From positions 1 to 64,000 of the forward strand of contig JARKQY010000051.1 of the NCBI GenBank assembly GCA_029974635.1: 64,000 nucleotides of DNA, given 5' to 3'. Within the stretch, counting starts at the first letter, position 1. Every line of letters begins with the position of its first letter. The notes under the pieces were generated by a model. That model saw only the letters and a list, made by a program, of their open reading frames with translations, did not search any database and was not told the DNA's origin. Source of the DNA: Bacillota bacterium. GTDB lineage: Bacteria; Bacillota; UBA4882; UBA8346. The position numbers and the translations under genes were made by a program. Below are positions 18,700 through 26,779 of the stretch, piece by piece.

Positions 18700-20562
18700 T
18701 TATTGCCATTCCACCGTGGCCGGCGGTTTACTGGTTACATCGTAAAGTACCAGATCAATAGCGGAGAATTTGCTTTCAATATCCCGGCTCAACTCCGCAA
18801 TTAAGTCCATACTCACATCTTGTCCGATAAAGGCCGGTCTTCCGGTCATAAAATCATTGGTAACAATGGTCCGAATGGCCACTGAATATTTTTTGGTTAT
18901 TCCGACGGGCAATAATACCGCAAATACTTGGCTAACAGGTTTCCGGTTCAATTTTTTCACGACTAAATCATCGATTTCCCGTAATAACTCAACATTTTCC
19001 GGATTAAGATACATTGGATGGCAATTCAGGAGTCCATCCAGTTTTGATTTATTTAGGACATAGGCCACCCGGTTGATAAAGTCCGTCTGATTGGGAATAT
19101 CCTTACTGATATTGTAAACACGGTCCCATTCCATGGCCAAGCCTTTACCGGAAATGACTGATAAATAACGGTAACTGCGGCAGTCACCTTGAACGCCTAC
19201 GGAACGAATAGGAATTACCGAACCTTCATATCCGTATGGTTGCGCCACTTTACCAATAACTTCCTCGAACAGCCGGCTTTGGGCGTCGCTGATTTGATAC
19301 TGGCCGTCGTTGCAAATAACCCGGATTGCCAATCCCGGACCGGGAAACGGCTGCCGGGCGGCAATGCTTTCATCAATGCCGAGCGCCCGGGCTACCTGCC
19401 GGACTTCATCCTTATGCCAGTCCCAATTGGTCTCCACCACCAGTCCTTTTTCGCGGGCTTTGCGAACGATATCCACATCATTATGATGGGTTTTAATCCG
19501 GTGCGCAAAACTGGAAACATCGGGATTGCCGCTTTCAATCAAATCCGGCCGCAAAGTTCCCTGGGCCCAAAAAGTTTTATCAAAGTCCAGGTTAAGCCTG
19601 GCCGCTGTTTGCCGGACTACGTTAATAAATACTTCACCGATGAGGTTCCGCTTCTCTTCCGGATCCACCAGCTGGGTAAGAGGGCCAATCTTTTTACCGG
19701 ATGCCTCCACCACTGAGTCAAAGAACTGGCCAGCGGCATTCTCCCGCAACAAATGGACAATTCCAAGCCGGGCAAGGTTTTCACAAACAATATCGCTTTC
19801 GTTCTTTCGCATTAAACCATGATCGATATGAATGGCATATACATTTTCAGGTTGCAACGCCTTGAGCAATAACGCCGCGCTGACTGCGGAATCAACCCCG
19901 CCGCTTACCAGCACCAGTATCTTTTCATCCTTTACCTTCTCTTTAATTTTGGCGATTGCAGTCTGAATCCGGTCTTCCAGCAGATAATTACCGGACAAAC
20001 CGCAGATCCGCCATAGAAAATTGGTCAGTATCACTTTGCCGTTTTCGGTGAGATCTACCTCGGGATGAAATTGCACTCCGTAAACCTTCCTTTCCTCATG
20101 ATAAACGGCTGCCATCACATTTCCGGATCTGGCTCCCACCTTGAGATCCGGTGCTATTTGGGCTACCGAATCCCCGTGACTCATTAAAACCCGCTGCTTA
20201 CTATCTAGTCCATCAAATAACGGACAGGCCGGTTCAACCTCAATCTCGGTTTCCCCGTATTCGGTTTTGACTCCGGGCCGCACCACCCCGCCGAAATACT
20301 GGTTGATAAGCTGCATTCCGTAACAAATCCCTAATACGGGAATTCCCAATGAGAATAACTGCGGATCATAAGTTAACGGCTGATCCGTCCAAACGCTCCC
20401 CGGCCCGCCGGATAGAATAATGCCATGATACTCCCGCAGAATATCCACTGATACATTTAAAGGAAAGATCTCCGATTTGACTGCAAGCTCCCGGACTTTG
20501 CGGTCGATTACCTTGGTATACTGTCCGCCGCAATCGAGAATCGCAATTTTATCAATCACCAT
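18700..20562 (-). CDS. guaA: GMP synthase (glutamine-hydrolysing), long form
   Basis: 620 residues; it makes GMP from XMP, ATP and glutamine. The N-terminal class I glutaminase has GICYGMQ (Cys80) and VQFHPEVD. The ATP-pyrophosphatase domain has the PP-loop VLVSGGVDSAVSAALL and QPFPGPGLAIRVI, and the protein ends with VYDVTSKPPATVEWQ. Typical bacterial GuaA is about 510-520 residues. The extra 100 or so residues lie after the PGPGLAIRV motif (QISDAQSRLFEEVIGKVAQPYG through NPENVELLREIDDLVV), in the dimerization domain, as in the longer eukaryotic-type enzymes. The ATG follows GGGGTGG. It is a single-gene unit with its own promoter. Confidence 0.96.
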   Translation of the reverse strand: MVIDKIAILDCGGQYTKVIDRKVRELAVKSEIFPLNVSVDILREYHGIILSGGPGSVWTDQPLTYDPQLFSLGIPVLGICYGMQLINQYFGGVVRPGVKTEYGETEIEVEPACPLFDGLDSKQRVLMSHGDSVAQIAPDLKVGARSGNVMAAVYHEERKVYGVQFHPEVDLTENGKVILTNFLWRICGLSGNYLLEDRIQTAIAKIKEKVKDEKILVLVSGGVDSAVSAALLLKALQPENVYAIHIDHGLMRKNESDIVCENLARLGIVHLLRENAAGQFFDSVVEASGKKIGPLTQLVDPEEKRNLIGEVFINVVRQTAARLNLDFDKTFWAQGTLRPDLIESGNPDVSSFAHRIKTHHNDVDIVRKAREKGLVVETNWDWHKDEVRQVARALGIDESIAARQPFPGPGLAIRVICNDGQYQISDAQSRLFEEVIGKVAQPYGYEGSVIPIRSVGVQGDCRSYRYLSVISGKGLAMEWDRVYNISKDIPNQTDFINRVAYVLNKSKLDGLLNCHPMYLNPENVELLREIDDLVVKKLNRKPVSQVFAVLLPVGITKKYSVAIRTIVTNDFMTGRPAFIGQDVSMDLIAELSRDIESKFSAIDLVLYDVTSKPPATVEWQ

Positions 20563-20600
20563 AATACCACCCCGTAATCATTACCTATAAGATTTTCTTA

Positions 20601-20630
20601 ATTATAACAGATATAACTTTTAAAAAACAA
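20601..20630 (-). promoter_or_regulatory. SigA-type promoter of guaA
   Basis: TTGTTT-N18-TATAAT on the minus strand, about 40 bp before the guaA ATG. No purine riboswitch fold was recognised between promoter and start. Confidence 0.65.
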
Positions 20631-20685
20631 CCGTAACCCGGATAAAGTTCACCTAAATCATAAAAATCGGTCCCAAAATTAAAAA

Positions 20686-20799
20686 GGCTGTCTAAAAAGT
20701 ACTTTAAATCTAGAATGATATACAATATATAGTATCCATAGACAACTCCAAACCCATATATTGTATATCATCATCATTAAAATACCTTTTGGGACAGCC
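20686..20799. repeat. MITE-like palindromic element
   Basis: Two imperfect inverted arms of about 44 bp flank a 25 bp centre. The ends are GGCTGTCT...AAAAAGTA on the left and the complement of GGCTGTCCCAAAAGGTA on the right. The inner parts match perfectly (ATGATATACAATATAT). GGCTGTC-type ends are common on insertion sequences, so this may be a small non-autonomous element. It contains no reading frame. The rest of the 20563-20933 gap holds only the guaA promoter. Confidence 0.65.
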
Positions 20800-20933
20800 C
20801 CTGAATTTATTATTAAAACCATTTAACCTCGATTCGGCAAGCCTTGAATATAATTATTAAAGCTACTTGCCGAATCCAAGCAGAATGAACAATCTATCTG
20901 CTGGCCGATGTTAACGGCGTTTTTACGAAAAAC

Positions 20934-21377
20934 TCATTTCCCGAGCAACAGGGAGAGTTCCACCACATGTTCCTGCTCATCAATGATGACATGACGCAGT
21001 TCATGTTCGAGGGTTTCAAACTCATACGGCAGATCCTTTTTATGATCGATTATTTTTTGATAAATCTGCTTGTAAAAGTCAATAGCCTCTTTTTCACCCT
21101 TTAAGTTAATCTCCAAGATCTTGACGGTATCTTGGGCCCGGTAGGTTTCGGAAAGCCCCATGGAAGGTTCTCCGCCCAAATATCCTCCGATGAGGTTACG
21201 AAACACCTCTTCGTGCTTTTGCTCATCCGCGGCGAGCTCTTTCAATCTAGCGATGATCGCTTCAGCCCCAATGCCTGTGATGGCTTCTGCATGGGCCAAA
21301 TATTGGATTCTTGCTGCATGTTCCGATTCCAGCGCCCGGTTAATCAGTACTGCCAATTCTTTTTTAATTTCACTCAT
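20934..21377 (-). CDS. Ferritin-like diiron protein (bacterioferritin type)
   Basis: 147 residues forming a four-helix bundle. Candidate iron ligands are visible in the helices: ESEHAARIQYLAH, DEQKHEEVF, GEKEAIDFYKQIY and DEQEHVVELSLLL. Such proteins oxidise and store Fe(II) and limit Fenton chemistry. The ATG follows GGAGG. It lies directly downstream of perR on the same strand, with a perfect 31-bp palindrome between the two, so it is probably a PerR-controlled peroxide-stress gene. Confidence 0.88.
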   Translation of the reverse strand: MSEIKKELAVLINRALESEHAARIQYLAHAEAITGIGAEAIIARLKELAADEQKHEEVFRNLIGGYLGGEPSMGLSETYRAQDTVKILEINLKGEKEAIDFYKQIYQKIIDHKKDLPYEFETLEHELRHVIIDEQEHVVELSLLLGK

Positions 21378-21487
21378 TTGAAAACCTCCACTTTTAATTA
21401 ATTTATTATTTCACCGAAATTAAATTTCACCAACCGCACATTCATGCAGAGTGAGTATCCATCATCCCCTTTCTTTAAATAAACTAA

Positions 21488-21518
21488 TTATTAAATAGTA
21501 ATAATTACTATTTAATAA
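21488..21518. promoter_or_regulatory. Perfect 31-bp palindrome, probable PerR operator of the ferritin gene
   Basis: TTATTAAATAGTAAT, a central A at 21503, then its exact complement. The core TAGTAATAATTACTA (21496-21510) has the 7-1-7 layout of Fur/PerR boxes and matches the sequence inside the perR promoter at 14 of 15 positions. Confidence 0.75.
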
Positions 21519-21529
21519 CCAAAAAAATA

Positions 21530-21973
21530 TTACTCTATTTGGCTGCATTCTTCACAAAAACCTTCTAACATGATTTTTTTAGCGACTATATTAAATTTTC
21601 GCTGCAATTCCTCCGGGATGATTACCTTGTCATAGTAGTCGCTGTCAAAATCAATGATTTTATGGCATTTCAAACATCTAAAATGATGATGCGGGCCGGT
21701 ATTGGCGTCGAACCGCCTTGAACCGCTATGGCCTTCCACAATATCAACCAGTTTCATTTCAGTTAAGGAAAAAGCCGTGCGGTAAACTGTATCAAAGGAT
21801 ATATTGGGCAAACTATCCTTTACCCGTTGATAAATCTCGTCAATGGAGGGATGGTCCGTGGCCTGCAACAGTTCTTGATAGATGAAGACACGCTGCGGCG
21901 TTATTTTCAACCCGCGTTCCTCACACTTCTGGTAAAATATTTTCATTGCTTCTTCAACATTTAACTTTTTCAT
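21530..21973 (-). CDS. perR: PerR-type peroxide regulator (Fur family)
   Basis: 147 residues: an N-terminal winged helix (GLKITPQRVFIYQELLQATDHPSIDEIYQRV) and a C-terminal dimerization domain. Metal ligands align with Bacillus PerR: H41, D89, H95, H97 and D108 for the regulatory Fe/Mn site, C100/C103 and C140/C143 for structural zinc. An Asp rather than Glu at position 89 is the mark of peroxide-sensing PerR over Fur. The upstream promoter carries a PerR-like box between -35 and -10, so autoregulation is likely. The -10 lies only six bases before the ATG, so the mRNA may be leaderless; the alternative start is the in-frame ATG at residue 10. Confidence 0.92.
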   Translation of the reverse strand: MKKLNVEEAMKIFYQKCEERGLKITPQRVFIYQELLQATDHPSIDEIYQRVKDSLPNISFDTVYRTAFSLTEMKLVDIVEGHSGSRRFDANTGPHHHFRCLKCHKIIDFDSDYYDKVIIPEELQRKFNIVAKKIMLEGFCEECSQIE

Positions 21974-21979
21974 GTAATT

Positions 21980-22008
21980 ACTATATAATAATTATTACTA
22001 TTTGTCAA
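21980..22008 (-). promoter_or_regulatory. perR promoter with PerR box in the spacer
   Basis: TTGACA-N17-TATAGT on the minus strand. The spacer contains TAGTAATAATTATTA (21986-22000), one base from the perfect core found before the ferritin gene. The six bases AATTAC separate the -10 from the start codon. Confidence 0.85.
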
Positions 22009-22124
22009 GAATGTTTTTATCTTTCCGGAAGGGGATTTAAGATTTTCCCAGAATTGATTAACACCAAAGCGGTGAAAAAGCCGGTAACGCCGCCCGAATC
22101 AATGACAATACGGAGGTGCGAAAA

Positions 22125-22643
22125 ATGCAACATATTGAAATTCCCTTTGACCAATTGAATCTCAATGTTTTTCAGTTCTGGAAAGACTCCTTATTGCTTA
22201 CCGCCGGGGAGAATCAACCCGGAAAGTTTAACACCATGACCATCGGTTGGGGCTCTCTCGGAGTGATCTGGGGCTTCCCCATGGCTTTGGTGATGGTCCG
22301 TCCCAGCCGGTATACATATGAGTTCATGGAAAAGAGCACCTCATTTACCATTACCGCCTTCGAACCGCGGTATCAAGAGGTTTTGAGCCTAATGGGCACC
22401 AGATCCGGACGGGATCTGGACAAAGTGGCCGCCTCCGGATTAACCCCGGTTCCTTCGACAAAGATACCCGCCCCCGGCTTTGCCGAAGCCCGGTTGATCC
22501 TGGAATGCGAAAAAATTTACAATGATGATCTGGTGGTGACGGCGCTGGAGGAGTCCGCGCTGAAGCACTACCGGGACGGAGATTTTCACCGGATCTACCT
22601 GGGCCGGGTGGTGGCGGTACTGAAGGCAGCCGGGCAAGCGTAA
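22125..22643 (+). CDS. Flavin reductase-like FMN-binding protein
   Basis: 172 residues from the ATG at 22125; GGAGGTG lies six bases upstream, and an in-frame GTG inside that site was rejected. It has the split-barrel flavin reductase pattern: NTMTIGWGSLGVIWGFPMALVMVRPSRYT, where the phosphate-contacting segment follows the WG turn, and SFTITAF. It probably binds FMN and reduces it or passes electrons; the partner is unknown. It is divergent from perR across 151 bp. The base composition is higher in GC than in perR. Confidence 0.85.
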   Translation: MQHIEIPFDQLNLNVFQFWKDSLLLTAGENQPGKFNTMTIGWGSLGVIWGFPMALVMVRPSRYTYEFMEKSTSFTITAFEPRYQEVLSLMGTRSGRDLDKVAASGLTPVPSTKIPAPGFAEARLILECEKIYNDDLVVTALEESALKHYRDGDFHRIYLGRVVAVLKAAGQA

Positions 22644-22772
22644 GCGTCACGACCTGACACCATCCAAAACGTACTTAAAGGAGATCAAAACTGCCGAATC
22701 CGGGAAACCCCTGGCAACGTTGGCTGAAATCCATACAGGAACCCGGATCGGACCGTTGGCAATCAATGGTGC

Positions 22773-22938
22773 CATTCAATCCACACTCCCGTGCAGGGAG
22801 TGACTGGGACAATGCAGATGATGATCTTGCAAAATTCGTTGTTTCAATCCACACTCCCGTGCAGGGAGTGACGAACACATTAGAATATTTATCAAGTTCT
22901 TTTGAGGTTTCAATCCACACTCCCGTGCAGGGAGTGAC
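22773..22938 (-). CRISPR. CRISPR array part A: three repeats, type I-C-like
   Basis: Three 32-bp repeats at 22773-22804, 22841-22872 and 22907-22938, with spacers of 36 and 34 bp. On the minus strand each repeat reads GTCACTCCCTGCACGGGAG followed by TGTGGATTGAAAC; the CACTCCC/GGGAGTG stem and ATTGAAAC end are typical of type I-C. The leftmost repeat is altered at its trailer end, as expected away from the leader. A third spacer (22939 on) is cut by the IS3-family element, so this part and 24224-24915 were one array. Confidence 0.95.
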
Positions 22939-23024
22939 AGCGCCGGGGAAAGAGTCAATGATCTTCCCCCGATTTGCCAGACACTCAGTTAAAAGGTAAA
23001 ATAAAAACCAAGGAGCTGAGTGAA

Positions 23025-23330
23025 ATGACAGAAGAACGTAGGGTATTTACCAAGGAATTTAAGGAACAGGCTGTAATGCTTATCGAAAGCAGCGGTAAAA
23101 GTGTTGCCGCAATCGCTAAAGATTTAGGAATCCGAGAAAACAACCTCTGGCGCTGAAGAAAAGAACTTCGTGAAGCGGGCGAACGCAGCTTTCCAGGCCA
23201 AGGTAACCGTCAACCAAGTTCAGATCTGGAAGAAGAAGTACGCCGCTTAAAAGAAGAATTGCTTCTCGCCCAAATGGAGCGTGACATCCTAAAAAAAGCG
23301 GTGGCCATCTTCTCAAAACCCCAGAAATGA
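23025..23330 (+). pseudogene. IS3-family orfA with an in-frame stop
   Basis: It starts at ATG 23025 after AAGGAG and encodes an HTH transposase subunit (FTKEFKEQAVMLIESSGKSVAAIAKDLGIRENNLWR). At 23154 a TGA replaces the expected Trp codon. Beyond it the same frame continues with RKELREAGERSFPG and a leucine-zipper-like segment (LEEEVRRLKEELLLAQ) to TGA 23328. Without read-through the OrfAB transposase cannot be made, so this copy is probably immobile by itself. Confidence 0.85.
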
Positions 23331-24199
23331 AGTACCGGGTGATCCACGAGACTGCTAAAGAAAACCAAAACTATAGCATTCTGAAGATGTGCCGCATCCT
23401 TAATGTCTCGCGGAGCGGCTATTATCAATGGTGTAAACGTGGCGAAAGCCATCGTAGGAAGAAAGACCATGAGCTGAAAGAAAAAATCTTACATGTCTTC
23501 ACCAAATACAAACAACGATATGGCAGCCCCCGGATTCACAATGAGTTGCGCGACATGGGCGTCCGGTGCAGCAAGAAACGAGTTGAACGGCTCATGCGTG
23601 AACTAGGAATACGGGCAAGACATAAACGGCAATTTAAAGTAACGACCAATTCCAAACATGATTATCCGGTTTTTCCGAACCTGTTGAACCGTAAGTTTAA
23701 AGTCAATGCACCAAATAAGGTTTGGGTTGCCGATATTACTTACATTCGTACTTTTGAGGGTTGGTTATATTTAGCCGCCGTAATGGACCTCTATTCCCGG
23801 AAAATCGTTGGCTGGTCCATGTCGGAGACAATTAACACCGAATTGGCTCTATCAGCCCTAAAAATGGCGATTCATCGTCGCAAACCAGCTAAAGGATTGA
23901 TGCATCATTCCGACCGAGGTGTTCAATATGCAAGCCACCCTTATCAGAAGCTTTTAAAAGCCCATCAGATGATCTGCTCCATGAGTCGTAAGGGCAACTG
24001 CTGGGATAATGCTGTAATAGAAAGTTTTTTTAGTACCTTAAAAACCGAATGCGTTGAAGGCAAGATATATCTTTCAAGAGCACAAGCTAAACGTAAAATC
24101 TTTGAATTTATTGAGATTGACTATAATCGCAAGCGTCGTCATTCTACCATTGGAGCTATGTCCCCGGAAAACTTCGAAAATCGAAGGAAAATTGCTTAA
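23327..24199 (+). CDS. IS3-family transposase OrfB (DDE integrase domain)
   Basis: 290 residues. HTH_21-type region [26 protein letters not shown], then the rve core with D in [10 protein letters not shown] in [12 protein letters not shown] and E in [14 protein letters not shown]. It ends with [15 protein letters not shown], as IS3/IS150-group elements do. Its ATG overlaps the orfA stop as ATGA in the -1 frame. The frame itself is intact, although orfA is broken. Confidence 0.93.
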   Translation: MKYRVIHETAKENQNYSILKMCRILNVSRSGYYQWCKRGESHRRKKDHELKEKILHVFTKYKQRYGSPRIHNELRDMGVRCSKKRVERLMRELGIRARHKRQFKVTTNSKHDYPVFPNLLNRKFKVNAPNKVWVADITYIRTFEGWLYLAAVMDLYSRKIVGWSMSETINTELALSALKMAIHRRKPAKGLMHHSDRGVQYASHPYQKLLKAHQMICSMSRKGNCWDNAVIESFFSTLKTECVEGKIYLSRAQAKRKIFEFIEIDYNRKRRHSTIGAMSPENFENRRKIA

Positions 24200-24223
24200 C
24201 TTGATGTCTGATTAACCGGGGGA

Positions 24224-24915
24224 AACCCAATCCACACTCCCGTGCAGGGAGTGACTGTAAATCCAAAAGGCATTCCTTATCAACTCCGGTTTCAATCCAC
24301 ACTCCCGTGCAGGGAGTGACCAGCCGTTTTTCATACGTTTTTTGGGATTCGCTTTGTTTCAATCCACACTCCCGTGCCGGGAGTGACGGTTCTTCGCCCA
24401 TCTCGGAAATATCAAATACCAGTTTCAATCCACACTCCCGTGCAGGGAGTGACAGACTTTGGCTGAAAAGTTCAGGGGTGTAACCGAGTGTCAATCCACA
24501 CTCCCGTGCAGGGAGTGACCGGGGTTAAAAAAACATCATATATACTTGGCACGTTTCAATCCACACTCCCGTGCAGGGAGTGACCCCAGCAAACAGTATC
24601 AGCATATAATGACGTTTCCGGTTTCAATCCACACTCCCGTGCAGGGAGTGACGAAGCAGTAAAACTGGTGGACTTCTTCACTATTGTTTCAATCCACACT
24701 CCCGTGCAGGGAGTGACGGTCGAAAAAGCTATTAGCCGCGTAGCCAAGTCGGTTTCAATCCACACTCCCGTGCAGGGAGTGACCCATTGACGGGCCGCTC
24801 CTGCGCTAAATAGTCTAGTTTCAATCCACACTCCCGTGCAGGGAGTGACGCGGTAAAACAATTTCTTTGCAGCGTGATTCAATGTTTCAATCCACACTCC
24901 CGTGCAGGGAGTGAC
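24224..24915 (-). CRISPR. CRISPR array part B: eleven repeats, type I-C-like
   Basis: Repeats begin at 24224 (damaged by the IS), 24289, 24356, 24422, 24488, 24553, 24621, 24686, 24752, 24818 and 24884, each 32 bp; the ten spacers are 33-36 bp. Variants occur at 24356 (GTGCCGGG) and 24488 (GTGTCAATCC). The repeats nearest 24915 are identical, and the leader lies to the right, so transcription runs on the minus strand and new spacers enter at 24915. Spacer origins could not be determined here. Confidence 0.97.
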
Positions 24916-25083
24916 AGTACCTACCTAAAATCCTTGATTCTCAAGATCTTCACAGTCCGTTTCCGCGAACCACCTTTTTTGAGAAGGTTTAAACATGACA
25001 TTTTTGTCATGTTTAAACCCAAACTCCTTATTCCACCTGCATCGCGAATCCCCCGGGAAAATCATGTTCGCTTGGGGTTCGCG
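24916..25083 (-). promoter_or_regulatory. CRISPR leader of array A/B
   Basis: 168 bp between the cas2 remnant stop and the first repeat. Next to the repeat it reads AGTACC, then AAAATCCTTGATTCTCAAG. Further out lie a perfect 15-bp stem (24986-25000 with 25005-25019, T4 loop) and an outer pair CGCGAACC (24964-24971)/GGTTCGCG (25076-25083). The same layout is present before array C. It should hold the array promoter and the sites used in spacer integration. Confidence 0.85.
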
Positions 25084-25263
25084 CTAGATCATCATCGTGC
25101 CCTCGGGATCATCGGTGGCTTTGACACCCATGTGTTCGACCTGGTTTTTCCAGTTGGCGCCAGGAAATAATAGCACAATCTATCCTTGATATAGCTGCGG
25201 AGCCGGGCGAACTGTACCGGGTCCACCAGGTGCTTCAAAGATGGATTTTCGCGCCCGCTGTCT
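25084..25263 (-). pseudogene. cas2: 3' fragment of cas2 (type I-C), two frameshifts
   Basis: On the minus strand three frames join into a Cas2 C-terminus: RQRARKSIFE, then LVDPVQFARLRSYIKDRLCYYFL, then GANWKNQVEHMGVKATDDPEG to the TAG at 25084. This matches the conserved (G)QRVQNSxFECLVD...YYLGxNWxxxVEHxG pattern of type I-C Cas2. One base is gained near 25230 and one lost near 25155. The N-terminal half is missing: the sequence 5' of RQR is AT-rich and unrelated. It sits exactly where cas2 stands in intact I-C loci, directly before the leader, which shows that the locus has been degraded. The rest of the gap to 25491 is AT-rich with no gene seen. Confidence 0.82.
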
Positions 25264-25491
25264 AGTGTAAGTTATTTTAATTATACCAAAAAAATAAATT
25301 TTTACTAAGTAAATTTATTGCAACTACTTAATCATGGTAAACAAACTGAATACGACTTGTGGCAGTTTTAGTAAAAGACTTTTCATGACGCTATTCCAAA
25401 AATAACCACCGTTTTTCTAAAACCAAATTTCGTTTTTCGACCAACCTTCAATAGCTCCCTTCACTTTTTGCCCATATCCCCAAAAACCCCG

Positions 25492-25677
25492 TCATCTCCT
25501 GAAAAAACCCGTCATCCGTTGATATACATTCATCAAACAATCCAATTCGATGCTGGTGTTTAAAATTTCAGCATCGGTACAACCTTTTTCATTCCATAAT
25601 TGTTGCATCCGGTTACGGGTCGTCCTGATTTGTTCCCGGAGTATCTCCAGGGAAACTAAATTTTTACTGGCTGACAT
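25492..25677 (-). CDS. Spo0E-like small protein (copy 1)
   Basis: 61 residues. It has the two-helix Spo0E layout: LEILREQIRTTRNRMQQLWNEKG, TDAEILNTSIELDCLMNVYQ. The segment SIELDCLMNVYQ corresponds to the SxELDxLIxxY signature of aspartyl-phosphate phosphatases that reverse Spo0A phosphorylation and delay sporulation. A near-identical copy lies at 28548-28733 (56 of 61 residues). The ribosome site is weak (AGGTATTGG, then TCAGG). Its neighbours are the CRISPR leader/cas2 remnant and an HTH gene. Confidence 0.82.
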   Translation of the reverse strand: MSASKNLVSLEILREQIRTTRNRMQQLWNEKGCTDAEILNTSIELDCLMNVYQRMTGFFRR

Positions 25678-25845
25678 CCTGATTCCAATACCTCAATTCA
25701 TTGATTCACTGCAATAACCCATTTCCCCGGGTTTTTGCTTTATATAATCTGCCGGTTTATGGTTTTAACCGCCATATGATATAATAGTTACTGAAAAAGT
25801 TCAGCCACAAATTAACAAACTATGGCATCTAGCTTGCCGTTTAGA

Positions 25846-26070
25846 CTATTTCGGCCATATTTCCTTGACAGGTTGTCCAATAATTTTCGCGATAGCTTTT
25901 CTCACTTTGGCGTTCTTTTCCGTTCCATGAATCACCATAGAAACCAAAGACTTGCCAACCCCTAGTTCCTTGGCAATTGATGTTTGGGAAACGCCTTTCA
26001 GGATTAGCGCCGCTTTTATTTCCAGTGGTGTAACGGTTTCTCCCTCCCCACAATTGAAACAGTTAAGCAT
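25846..26070 (-). CDS. Small HTH regulator
   Basis: 74 residues from the ATG at 26070. It has a helix-turn-helix VSQTSIAKELGVGKSLVSMVIHG inside TPLEIKAALILKG...KVRKAIAKIIGQP, as in Ner/Nlp- or phage-repressor-like proteins. The start is uncertain: the promoter -10 lies ten bases upstream, so the mRNA would be almost leaderless, while a strong GGGGAGGGAG sits inside the frame with no good start codon after it. It is divergent from an XRE gene at 26127. A decayed copy of this region follows the second Spo0E-like gene. Confidence 0.7.
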   Translation of the reverse strand: MLNCFNCGEGETVTPLEIKAALILKGVSQTSIAKELGVGKSLVSMVIHGTEKNAKVRKAIAKIIGQPVKEIWPK

Positions 26071-26080
26071 GCATAAATAT

Positions 26081-26109
26081 ATTATATCTAATAAAAGAGC
26101 AAAAATCAA
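26081..26109 (-). promoter_or_regulatory. SigA-type promoter of the small HTH gene
   Basis: TTGATT-N17-TATAAT on the minus strand. The sequence AAAAGAGCAAAAATCAAGG around it is kept exactly in the duplicate at about 28896-28933. Confidence 0.75.
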
Positions 26110-26126
26110 GGAGGCTTGATTTAAAT

Positions 26127-26546
26127 TTGGATAAATATGAAACAATTGGGGCAAGATTAAGGCAGGCCAGAACGATTAAAGGTTTGTCCATACCCGATGT
26201 TTTTGAAAAAACATCTATTTCCAGGGGCAATCTAAGTACGCTGGAAACCGACAAGAGCAAACCTTCATCTGACGCTTTAATCGTATTATCGGATTTATAC
26301 GGTGTAACCACTGACTGGATTTTAAAAGGGGAGGGTGTCGGACCTCAATTTTCCATCAAAGAACCGGCCGAAGCACTCTATGATGCCGGCGGCTTTCCCG
26401 GGGTTCCAAATAAAAAACTGCTGAGTTTCTTTGAAGCAATTGCGCAAGAATGGGAAAAAGGAGACGAGGAAACCAGGGGATGGATCATCGTGCAATTACG
26501 AAAGGCGTTTCCCGATATTGCCGAAAAACTCAAGAAAATAAGATGA
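26127..26546 (+). CDS. XRE-family transcriptional regulator
   Basis: 139 residues from the TTG at 26127, twelve bases after AAGGAGG (26108-26114). N-terminal Cro/CI HTH: IGARLRQARTIKGLSIPDVFEKTSISRGNLSTLETDKSKPSSDALIVLSDLYGVTTDWIL. The C-terminal tail (FFEAIAQEWEKGDEETRGWIIVQLRKAFPDI) may serve in oligomerization. It is divergent from the small HTH gene, as in a phage- or plasmid-type switch. Target unknown; autoregulation of the shared 56-bp gap is plausible. Confidence 0.85.
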   Translation: MDKYETIGARLRQARTIKGLSIPDVFEKTSISRGNLSTLETDKSKPSSDALIVLSDLYGVTTDWILKGEGVGPQFSIKEPAEALYDAGGFPGVPNKKLLSFFEAIAQEWEKGDEETRGWIIVQLRKAFPDIAEKLKKIR

Positions 26547-26598
26547 ATCATTGCCGCTATACAACTACAACAATCGCTAAATTATATTTAATACTCGC

Positions 26599-26641
26599 TT
26601 GGAATCGATTTACTTCAAGCACATTTTTTGCTCTTTGCAAC
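26599..26641. repeat. Dispersed 40-bp repeat, copy 1
   Basis: TTGGAATCGATTTACTTCAA, then GCACATTTTTTGCTCTTTGCAAC. It closely matches 35207-35246. On the minus strand both could encode KxxEVNRFQ, but neither lies in a convincing gene. The rest of the 26547-26779 gap shows nothing recognisable. Confidence 0.6.
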
Positions 26642-26779
26642 CTGACCGCTTTGCCGTTTTCCATCCATTGCGTTGCAAAAAGAGGGCGGGTTCCTTGATG
26701 TTCCGTTTTGAAACCTAGTTTTACAACTACCGATAAATAATATGAAAACCAAAATCCACCCATCAGCGTGCCGGTATGC

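Larger units (their letters stand above)
22966..24222 (+). mobile_element. IS3-family insertion sequence inside the CRISPR array
   Basis: 1257 bp bounded by imperfect inverted repeats: CCCCCGATTTGCCAGACA on the left against CCCCCGGTTAATCAGACA read from the right. It encodes orfA (interrupted) and orfB in the -1 frame, with a slippery A7G run at 23291-23298 for programmed frameshifting. It disrupts spacer 3 and adjoins the next repeat, whose first bases (GTTT) are lost. No target duplication could be seen, so a deletion may have followed insertion. Confidence 0.88.

Noticed and set aside
20563-20680. Purine riboswitch before guaA
   Set aside because: No three-way-junction pattern was seen; only a promoter fits.
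24156-24897. Open frames across the CRISPR arrays with repeated SLPARECGLK or VTPCTGVWIET
   Set aside because: The repeated peptides are translations of the CRISPR repeat and not proteins.
24874-25170. Open frame of 98 codons through the CRISPR leader
   Set aside because: It starts inside a repeat and reads the leader and the antisense of the cas2 remnant.
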